A DNA stretch of 6,004 bases, from assembly GCA_964461045.1 (NCBI GenBank), contig CAYWSJ010000145.1, positions 1-6,004 on the forward strand, in the 5' to 3' direction. Within the stretch, counting starts at the first letter, position 1. Each line of letters begins with the position of its first letter. Positions 1 to 4,946 of the stretch are shown here, piece by piece. The translations under genes were made by a program, and so were the position numbers. This DNA is from JAGXLC01 sp964461045 (GTDB lineage Bacteria; Bacteroidota; Bacteroidia; Bacteroidales; UBA12077). The notes under the pieces were generated by a model. That model saw only the letters and a program-made list of their open reading frames with translations, had not been told where the DNA came from and made no database searches.

Positions 1-285
1 CAGGTCGTTTGTTACAGTTGCAGTTTGGAGAATAACGGGAATCCAGGGGTATTTTTTCTTAATCTGGCGGTTTAATTCCCAGCCGCTCATATCGATAAGT
101 TTAATTTCTGTTAAAATCATACATACATTTTGCTCATGGCAAAGTCGGATCACTTCTTTTCCAGAGCAGGTACTCATGACCTGGTACTCATCCTCCTGAA
201 GAATTAACGATTGAATTATCTCTTCGAGCAGGAGAATGCTGAACTTGTCGCAGTCTGCTACGATAAAAGTTGTTTTGTTTCCCAT
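1..285 (-). CDS. Receiver-domain (response-regulator-like) protein with Glu at the phosphorylation site, N-terminal part
   Basis: The gene reads leftward from an ATG at 285 and is cut by the window edge after 95 codons. The residues fit the first four beta strands of a CheY-like receiver domain: beta1 'FIVADCDKF' (7-15), a helix around 16-30, 'MILTEIKLIDMSGWE' (56-70) for beta3 and its loop, and 'IPVILQTAT' (82-90) for beta4 with the conserved Thr at 88. The residue aligned with the phosphoacceptor Asp is Glu60, and the usual acidic pair is Asp11-Cys12. Asp-to-Glu at this place often mimics phosphorylation, so the protein may work without a kinase or act as a pseudo-receiver; this is inference. 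The conserved Lys of beta5 and any output domain lie beyond the edge. It follows the PAS-HTH regulator gene on the same strand after 92 bases and has a candidate promoter of its own. No Shine-Dalgarno is visible, as is usual in Bacteroidota. The receiver fold call is firm; the role is unknown. Confidence 0.85.
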   Translation of the reverse strand, partial: MGNKTTFIVADCDKFSILLLEEIIQSLILQEDEYQVMSTCSGKEVIRLCHEQNVCMILTEIKLIDMSGWELNRQIKKKYPWIPVILQTATVTNDL

Positions 286-338
286 GATTGTCCGTCAAAA
301 ATTCCCTTTAGCTAAATTAACATAAAGTTTGAATAATT

Positions 339-371
339 ATTGTCTTGATTATATGACAAATCTAAGACAAT
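339..371. repeat. Inverted repeat overlapping the candidate promoter of the receiver gene
   Basis: ATTGTCTT (339-346) and AAGACAAT (364-371) form a perfect 8-bp inverted repeat with a 17-base spacer. The right arm overlaps the 16-base element shared with the upstream region of the PAS-HTH gene. It could be a regulator binding site. A weak transcript-end hairpin for the PAS-HTH gene is less likely, because no T-run follows on the minus strand. Confidence 0.45.
354..369 (-). promoter_or_regulatory. Candidate promoter/operator of the receiver gene, copy 1 of a shared element
   Basis: On the minus strand this reads TGTCTTAGATTTGTCA. It holds TAGATTTG (364 down to 357), a perfect match to the Bacteroidota -7 consensus TAnnTTTG. 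A possible -33 TTG lies at 389-387, 22 bases upstream of the -7 box and inside the end of the PAS-HTH gene. Two GACA half-sites on the plus strand (TGACA at 354 and AGACA at 365) sit 11 bases apart, one helical turn. A 15/16-identical copy lies at 1588-1603. The expected leader before the ATG at 285 is about 65 bases. Confidence 0.5.
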
Positions 372-377
372 TGAAAT

Positions 378-1448
378 TTAGAAATACAATAAATATTTTA
401 TTAAATCCTGTTTTTTCGACAGTCCCATTTTCTTTTTAAGTCTGACCCTCGAACGCTGGATGGTTGCAGGCATTACATTAAAATAGCTTGCAATTTCCTT
501 GGTTGATAAATTCATGCGTATAAGGGTGCAGTGGGTGAGGTTGTGCGGCGTTAATTGAGGATGTTTTTGGGCCAGCCTTTTTCTGAAATCATAAAATTCG
601 TTGTTTACTTGCTGATTGATGGTTGGTTTTTTAACATCCTCAAGGCACAGGCTTTTGTCCTTTTCGTTTTTCGGAATAATCTGATGGAGAATTCCTGAAA
701 CTTTGCCGTCAAACTGGTGTATTGGGGTATTTTTTATAATATACTTATCGTCTTCAAATTCATTGGTCTCATTTTCTGAAGCATCTGAATTAACGCTGTT
801 TAACCACTGTAATCTGCAATTCTCAGGGGGTACGTTTGTACCATGAACAACCTCATAGCACTTTTTGTCTCTCCAGTCTGTGTTGTTTTTTTGGAAAGCC
901 TCCCTGGCGTGGCTGTTTATAAATTTAACATTGTGATTTAAATCGGTGACAATCAGGATTTCATTAAAAGCATCAAGAATATTGATCCACTCAGTTTTGT
1001 CTGTTTTTTCTAGAAATGCATCTTGATCAGAATACTCCGGGATTTTTTTAAAAAAAATTAAGACTCCCTGAACCTCTGCCACTTCTGAAAATAAGGGGAA
1101 ATATTCCAGTGTCATTCTTTTCTCATATTCCTCGTGATCTTTTAAAAGACAGATATGACTCACAAGGTCTCCCTTTAATGAAGTATCCAGGTGATGTTTT
1201 ACAAGGTTATTAAATTTCTCTTTCCCAAAAAATTTTTCAATTTTGTAGTTAATGATCTCTTCAGAGCCAGTTTTAAAAACCTTTGCAAATTCATTGTTAA
1301 CCAACTTTATACGATAATTAACATCAACATATAATACTGGAAACTGAAACTGGTTAATAATTCTTTTGTATGGTTCGACTCCTTTTAATTTATTTCTGAT
1401 CCTTTCCAGCTCCTTTTTCGGTGACTTTTTCTCTTCTTCTTTTCCCAT
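378..1448 (-). CDS. PAS-PAS-LuxR-type HTH transcriptional regulator
   Basis: This is a 356-residue soluble protein, counted from the ATG at 1448. An in-frame TTG at 1457 could add three residues, but ATG is the more likely start. After a Lys/Glu-rich N-terminal helix (1-25), PAS domain 1 spans about 27-135 ('PVLYVDVNYRIKLVNNEF' near its start). PAS domain 2 spans about 155-260 ('ILIVTDLNHNVKFINSHA'), with a 'KCYEVVHG...PPENC' segment (196-211) known from many sensor PAS domains. The C-terminal part (about 300-353) is a LuxR/GerE-like HTH, with 'LSTKEIASYFNV' then 'ATIQRSRVRLKKKMGL', resembling the regulators common in Bacteroidota. There is no kinase, receiver or membrane segment, so it is probably a one-component regulator that senses a ligand, redox state or protein partner through PAS. 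It lies upstream of a receiver-domain gene with a similar promoter and divergent from an oxidoreductase gene. Its signal and targets cannot be read from the sequence. The domain calls are firm. Confidence 0.88.
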   Translation of the reverse strand: MGKEEEKKSPKKELERIRNKLKGVEPYKRIINQFQFPVLYVDVNYRIKLVNNEFAKVFKTGSEEIINYKIEKFFGKEKFNNLVKHHLDTSLKGDLVSHICLLKDHEEYEKRMTLEYFPLFSEVAEVQGVLIFFKKIPEYSDQDAFLEKTDKTEWINILDAFNEILIVTDLNHNVKFINSHAREAFQKNNTDWRDKKCYEVVHGTNVPPENCRLQWLNSVNSDASENETNEFEDDKYIIKNTPIHQFDGKVSGILHQIIPKNEKDKSLCLEDVKKPTINQQVNNEFYDFRKRLAQKHPQLTPHNLTHCTLIRMNLSTKEIASYFNVMPATIQRSRVRLKKKMGLSKKQDLIKYLLYF

Positions 1449-1462
1449 AATTAACAAGTTAC

Positions 1463-1490
1463 AAAAAACCTGCCTTTTTTCAGGTTTTTT
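1463..1490 (-). terminator. Terminator-like hairpin in the leader of the PAS-HTH gene
   Basis: AAAAAACCTG (1463-1472) and CAGGTTTTTT (1481-1490) form a perfect 10-bp inverted repeat around an 8-base loop. Read on the minus strand, the right arm ends in six T, so it resembles an intrinsic terminator, and it lies 14 bases before the ATG at 1448. No minus-strand gene lies upstream that it could end. It may act as an attenuator or translation-controlling hairpin for the PAS-HTH gene, or only insulate the gene from incoming transcription. The stem has just four G-C pairs, so strength is uncertain. Confidence 0.5.
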
Positions 1491-1587
1491 TCCTACTCTA
1501 TAGTTTTTTCTTCATTCATTTTTCTCTTACAAAAACCTTATTTTGGCTTTATACCCATAAAATCGGGAAGGGTTATAATTTTAAACC

Positions 1588-1603
1588 TGACAAATCTATG
1601 ACA
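1588..1603 (-). promoter_or_regulatory. Candidate promoter/operator of the PAS-HTH gene, copy 2 of the shared element
   Basis: On the minus strand it reads TGTCATAGATTTGTCA, differing at one position from the copy at 354-369. TAGATTTG (1598 down to 1591) is a perfect TAnnTTTG -7 match, but no convincing -33 TTTG is visible. Two TGACA sites on the plus strand (1588 and 1599) are exact direct repeats 11 bases apart. Transcription from here would give a leader of roughly 135 bases containing the hairpin at 1463-1490. Confidence 0.5.
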
Positions 1604-1783
1604 CATCAATCCTGGGTTTGAAAGAAAACCATTGTTTAAGAGTCCTTTATGGCGTATTTTGCTGAAACCCGTTTTTTAGCACTTTAAATAGCTTTATATT
1701 GAGTCTGCTTGCAATATGTTGCAGAACATAATTATTTAAAAATATAAATATCTAGATAAATGAATTTTTAGATGCAAAATTTT

Positions 1784-1791
1784 TATCTTTG
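1784..1791 (+). promoter_or_regulatory. Candidate -7 promoter box of the oxidoreductase gene
   Basis: TATCTTTG matches the Bacteroidota -7 consensus TAnnTTTG exactly and lies 31 bases before the ATG at 1823, a normal leader length. No clear -33 TTTG is found 19-22 bases upstream, so the call rests on the -7 box and position alone. Confidence 0.4.
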
Positions 1792-1822
1792 TTTATAATT
1801 AATCTTAATAAAAACAACAGCC

Positions 1823-3685
1823 ATGATACATGAACTTAAGAACAGTTTTTTGTTTGCACCGATAAAGCTGGGGTATACAAATGGAGATGGAAAAGTGAAC
1901 AACCGTCACCTTGAGTTTTATAAAGCCCGGAGCAAACACCTGGGAGCTGTAATCCCTGAGCCATTCTACCTTGATAAGGGGCTTAGAGAATTGCCAACCC
2001 AAATGGGCATTGATAAAGATGATAAGATTGAAGGGCTGAAAAAGTTAACCGAAACGATTCATGCGACCGGGACAAAGGCCATTGCTCATTTGAATCATCC
2101 CGGAAGGATGGCCAATCCGAAACTGGAGGGCAACTATTATGTTTCTTCATCTGACCAGGCTTGTGAAAATGGAGGAGCAGAGCCCCGGATTATGGACCTG
2201 GAAGATATGAAAAAGGCGGTACAACTATTTACGGGAGCTGCCCGGAGAGCGGAAAAAGCTGGGTTTGATGCCCTTGAATTGCAGTTTGGTCATGGATATT
2301 TGCTCGCGCAATTTCTCTCACCCAAGGTTAATAAAAGGCCGGATCAGTACGGCGGGTCATTTGAAAACCGTACCCGTTTTCCGCTTGAGGTACTGGGAGA
2401 AGTGATCCAGTCCGTTAACATTCCAATTATTGCCAGGATAAGTGGAGATGAAATGCTGGAAGATGGCATTAAACTTGAGGAGATGATGAGGTTTTCAGAA
2501 ATACTCGAAGCGAAAGGAGTTGAAGCCATACATGTGTCCGCTGGGTCTGTATGCAGCTCACCACCCTGGTTTTTCCAGCATATGTTCATTCCTAAAGGCA
2601 AGACCTGGAATATGGCGCAGGATATAACCAAGTGCCTGAACATCCCTGTGATATTTGTTGGGCGGGTAAATTCAGCGAAAGATATTAAGAAGCTAAAAGA
2701 AGAATACAAGGCAGATTATATTGCTGTAGGAAGGGCCATGATTGCCGACCCGGATTTTGTAGGTAAATATTTGGGTGAAGTTTCCGGAAGCATTCGCCCA
2801 TGCCTGGCTTGTGCAGAAGGCTGCCTCGGTGGTGTTAAATCAGGTAACGGGCTCCATTGCGTTGTGAATCCTTTGGTTGGAAATGATTTTGAATATCTCT
2901 CTAAAGCAGAGAAACAGAAACATTATGCTGTAGTCGGGGGAGGGCTGGCAGGAATGGAAGCTGCATTAACCCTGAAAGCCAAAGGACATGAAGTTACAAT
3001 ATTTGAGAAGGATAAACTTGGAGGTCAGTTTAACCTTGCTTCATTGCCACCCAAGAAAGGAAGTCTGAAAGAGATTGTAGATTATTTTTCCTATGAGATT
3101 AAAGAAAAAAATATAGAAGTAATTCAGGAGGAGGTAGATGATGAATATTTGAAATCGAATGGATATGATGGGGTTATCCTTGCTACGGGAGCCAAACCTG
3201 CCATTCCGCCTGTTAAAGGTCTTGATAAATTTTACTGGACAGAATTTCTGAACGATGAAAATTTGCCTAAAAGCCAGAAAATACTAGTGATTGGAGGAGG
3301 GCTTATTGGTATTGAAATTGCCAGTAAACTTGTAGATAAGAATAATGAAGTGATCATTGTTGAAATGCTTGATGAGATTGCCAGAGGAATGGAAATGATC
3401 GAAAAGAAAATAACCTTAAATAAACTGAATTTGAGGAAAGTTAAGGTTTATACGAATTATAAGGTCAAAGAAATAAAAGGAGAAGAAGTCATTATAGAAG
3501 GCATGGATGTGAAACACCTTCATGGAATAGAAAAAATTGTGGTAGCTGCAGGAATGAAGAGTTATAATCCTTTACAGGAAAAATTAGAAGAAGACGTGCC
3601 GGTCTATGTCGTTGGTGATGCCAAACGTGTCGGAAAGGCACAGGATGCGATCCGGCATGCATATCAGATGGCATTGAATCTTTGA
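1823..3685 (+). CDS. NADH:flavin oxidoreductase, Old Yellow Enzyme / 2,4-dienoyl-CoA reductase-like, FMN-4Fe4S-FAD
   Basis: This is a 620-residue cytoplasmic flavoenzyme, somewhat shorter than E. coli FadH (about 670). Residues 8-350 form the FMN-binding TIM barrel of the Old Yellow Enzyme family, with 'HPGR' (92-95) and the family stretch 'RPDQYGGSFENRTRFP' (172-187). Tyr159 in 'GHGYLLAQF' and His253 in 'WFFQHMFIP' match the FadH proton-donor pair. Cys327, 330, 334 and 346 have the CxxCxxxCx11C spacing of the 4Fe-4S cluster. The C-terminal half carries two dinucleotide folds: 'VVGGGLAGMEAA' (about 370-381) for FAD and 'VIGGGLIGIEIA' (489-500) for NAD(P)H. Near the end is 'VYVVGDA' (594-600). 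In this family electrons pass from NAD(P)H via FAD and the cluster to FMN, which reduces an activated C=C bond. The substrate here could be an enoyl-CoA, an enone or another compound. The gene stands alone between its own promoter box and terminator. The ATG lacks a Shine-Dalgarno, as is usual in Bacteroidota. Confidence 0.92.
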   Translation: MIHELKNSFLFAPIKLGYTNGDGKVNNRHLEFYKARSKHLGAVIPEPFYLDKGLRELPTQMGIDKDDKIEGLKKLTETIHATGTKAIAHLNHPGRMANPKLEGNYYVSSSDQACENGGAEPRIMDLEDMKKAVQLFTGAARRAEKAGFDALELQFGHGYLLAQFLSPKVNKRPDQYGGSFENRTRFPLEVLGEVIQSVNIPIIARISGDEMLEDGIKLEEMMRFSEILEAKGVEAIHVSAGSVCSSPPWFFQHMFIPKGKTWNMAQDITKCLNIPVIFVGRVNSAKDIKKLKEEYKADYIAVGRAMIADPDFVGKYLGEVSGSIRPCLACAEGCLGGVKSGNGLHCVVNPLVGNDFEYLSKAEKQKHYAVVGGGLAGMEAALTLKAKGHEVTIFEKDKLGGQFNLASLPPKKGSLKEIVDYFSYEIKEKNIEVIQEEVDDEYLKSNGYDGVILATGAKPAIPPVKGLDKFYWTEFLNDENLPKSQKILVIGGGLIGIEIASKLVDKNNEVIIVEMLDEIARGMEMIEKKITLNKLNLRKVKVYTNYKVKEIKGEEVIIEGMDVKHLHGIEKIVVAAGMKSYNPLQEKLEEDVPVYVVGDAKRVGKAQDAIRHAYQMALNL

Positions 3686-3714
3686 TTTGATTTTTATAAG
3701 ATTAATTTCAGGCT

Positions 3715-3758
3715 AAAGAGAAAGTCTTTCAAAATTTTAAAAAGGCTTTCTCTTTTTT
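3715..3758 (+). terminator. Intrinsic terminator of the oxidoreductase gene
   Basis: The arms at 3715-3729 and 3741-3755 form a 15-bp stem with one G-U pair and an 11-base loop, beginning AAAGAGAAAG and ending CTTTCTCTTT. A T-run continues to 3758, with more T after an A. It lies 29 bases after the TGA stop and marks the oxidoreductase gene as a single-gene transcript. Confidence 0.88.
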
Positions 3759-3813
3759 ATTTTAAGAATTTTTTTCTTATAACTTGATAATTGTCATCCT
3801 TTAAGGGTAAACT

Positions 3814-3838
3814 ATTATAGATTGTTGTTGTCTATAAT
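3814..3838. repeat. Inverted repeat, 8-bp arms
   Basis: ATTATAGA (3814-3821) and TCTATAAT (3831-3838) are perfect complements around the loop TTGTTGTTG, followed by T. It is too AT-rich for a strong terminator. It may be a secondary stop for readthrough from the oxidoreductase or a protein-binding site. Confidence 0.45.
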
Positions 3839-3882
3839 TTTAAAAATAATAATATCGGTTTTTCCGTTCTTTTATAATACGA

Positions 3883-3914
3883 AAATGAACACTCACTGTA
3901 CAGAAATGAACAGT
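3883..3914. repeat. Direct repeat AAATGAACA with internal palindrome, possible operator
   Basis: AAATGAACA occurs at 3883-3891 and 3904-3912, exactly 21 bases apart, or two helical turns. Between and overlapping them is the palindrome CTGTACAG (3896-3903), and ACTGT (3895-3899) pairs with ACAGT (3910-3914). The helical phasing would suit a dimeric regulator, but the site is 183 bases before the TonB start and no binding protein is known. Confidence 0.35.
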
Positions 3915-4072
3915 ATGGTATAAAAAAATCGAAAACGAATCTTTTTTAAGTATTTGTTTTTAAGAATTTTAATTGTTTAGGCATAGAAATTGTTAATTTG
4001 CTAACACTAAAAAGAATGATAAAATTCATATTAATTTTTCATCTTAAAAGAACGAAAATACGAAAACATAAC

Positions 4073-4080
4073 TAATTTTG
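4073..4080 (+). promoter_or_regulatory. Candidate -7 promoter box of the TonB gene
   Basis: TAATTTTG is an exact TAnnTTTG match 16 bases before the ATG at 4097. It would give a very short leader of around 10 bases, and no -33 TTTG is visible, so the assignment is weak. In such AT-rich DNA the match could be by chance. Confidence 0.3.
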
Positions 4081-4096
4081 TCGAAAATTTATAATT

Positions 4097-4786
4097 ATGG
4101 AACCCAAAAAGTCAAAAAAAGCGGATTTAGAGAAGAAAAAAGTATTGTTCCTGGAGATTGGTTTTATTTTAGCTCTGGGTTTGGTACTGTTAGCCTTTGA
4201 ATGGGGAACCAAGACTAAGGAAGTAAAAGGTTTTTCATCTCAGGAAAAAGCGGAGGTTGCTCAGGAAAGTGTTCCTGTCACAAGACAACAACAAAAGAAG
4301 CAACCCCCACCACCTCCACCTCCACAGACAACAGAAGTAATCAATATTGTTGATAATGACGTAACTATTGATGATGAACTAGATATTCAAACATCAGAGG
4401 CAGACCAGGATACGAAAGTTGATTATGATGCTTTTGGCCAGGAAGAAGAAGAGGAAGAAGAGGAGCAGGTATTTGTTGTAGTGGAAGATATGCCTAAATT
4501 CAAAGGCAAAAGTATAAATGCCTTCAGAAATTTTGTACAGAGAAATATTGAATATCCCCCAATTGCTATGGAAAATGGTATTCAGGGAACAGTATTTATG
4601 AGATTTGTTGTGGATACTGATGGTGGTATATCTAATGTTACAGTGTTGAGAGGTCCTGATCCCTCCCTGAATGATGAAGCTATCAGGGCAGTTAAGAATG
4701 CACCAAGTGATTGGGAGCCCGGGAAACAAAGAGGCAAACCTGTGAGAGTTTCCTGTACAATGCCTATTATATTTAAGCTTGAGTAA
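4097..4786 (+). CDS. Energy transducer TonB family protein
   Basis: This is a 229-residue inner-membrane-anchored periplasmic protein that, with ExbB/ExbD, passes proton-motive force to TonB-dependent outer-membrane receptors. A Lys-rich cytoplasmic start (4-15) precedes a single membrane helix (about 16-34). A periplasmic linker follows, with seven prolines in a row (70-76), an acidic stretch and eight consecutive Glu (116-123). The C-terminal TonB domain spans about 135-229, with 'YPPIAMENGIQGTVFMRFVVD' split as Tyr153-Asp173 and the conserved 'WEPGKQRGKPV' (206-216) and 'PIIFKL' end. The ATG at 4097 directly precedes the Lys-rich segment. No exbB, exbD or receptor gene is adjacent, and terminators flank it on both sides, so it is a stand-alone paralogue of the many TonB proteins typical of Bacteroidota. 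Which receptor it serves cannot be told. The poly-Glu run is longer than I would expect in the linker, but linkers vary widely. Confidence 0.93.
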   Translation: MEPKKSKKADLEKKKVLFLEIGFILALGLVLLAFEWGTKTKEVKGFSSQEKAEVAQESVPVTRQQQKKQPPPPPPPQTTEVINIVDNDVTIDDELDIQTSEADQDTKVDYDAFGQEEEEEEEEQVFVVVEDMPKFKGKSINAFRNFVQRNIEYPPIAMENGIQGTVFMRFVVDTDGGISNVTVLRGPDPSLNDEAIRAVKNAPSDWEPGKQRGKPVRVSCTMPIIFKLE

Positions 4787-4813
4787 TACAAATATGTTGG
4801 ATAGTTGATACTT

Positions 4814-4846
4814 GAGGTGGATGGAGTTTTTCATTCACCTTTTTTT
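4814..4846 (+). terminator. Intrinsic terminator of the TonB gene
   Basis: AGGTGGATG (4815-4823) pairs with CATTCACCT (4832-4840) with one G-T wobble, around an 8-base loop, and a run of six T follows (4841-4846). It lies 28 bases after the TAA stop, and separates the TonB gene from the hydrolase gene that follows. Confidence 0.85.
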
Positions 4847-4946
4847 ATGTTTGAGAATATTTTATGACTTAAAACGATGTAAGGATTGAATAAACTTTAA
4901 GTAAGATCATCGGTCTAAAAATGTTAAACCAACTAAAACTGAATTT

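Larger units (their letters stand above)
1449..1822. other. Divergent intergenic region between regulator and oxidoreductase genes
   Basis: This is a 374-base AT-rich stretch with no credible reading frame. From left to right it holds the leader hairpin of the PAS-HTH gene, the shared promoter/operator element facing left, and a -7-like box facing right just before the oxidoreductase start. Between about 1610 and 1780 I see no further repeat, RNA gene or riboswitch-like structure. Confidence 0.7.
3686..4096. other. Intergenic region upstream of the TonB gene
   Basis: This is a 411-base, very AT-rich stretch without a credible gene. It holds the terminator of the oxidoreductase (3715-3758), an 8-bp inverted repeat (3814-3838), a 9-base direct repeat (3883-3912) containing a small palindrome, five plus-strand copies of CGAAAA (3880-4087) and a -7-like box just before the TonB start. 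The roughly 320 bases after the terminator are long for a simple promoter, which leaves room for regulatory sites or a small RNA; I cannot show one. Confidence 0.65.

Noticed and set aside
1449..1457. TTG start at 1457 adding three residues to the PAS-HTH protein
   Set aside because: An ATG lies three codons downstream at 1448, neither start has a Shine-Dalgarno, and ATG is the stronger default choice.
2344..2709. Minus-strand open frame inside the oxidoreductase gene
   Set aside because: It lies fully within a well-supported gene, shows no recognisable domain and is best explained as a shadow of the plus-strand coding sequence.
3760..3970. Repeated 13-mer TTTTAAGAATTTT at 3760-3772 and 3958-3970
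   Set aside because: It is low-complexity A/T sequence in an AT-rich region, where such a match can arise easily; one copy is simply the tail after the terminator.
3686..4096. Riboswitch or small RNA gene in the long region upstream of the TonB gene
   Set aside because: I could not fold it into any recognised riboswitch or RNA family by eye; only short AT-rich hairpins are visible.
4394..4834. Minus-strand open frame opposite the TonB gene
   Set aside because: It overlaps the TonB C-terminal domain and the terminator. Its Phe/Leu-rich part is the complement of the poly-Glu run, not a real membrane protein.
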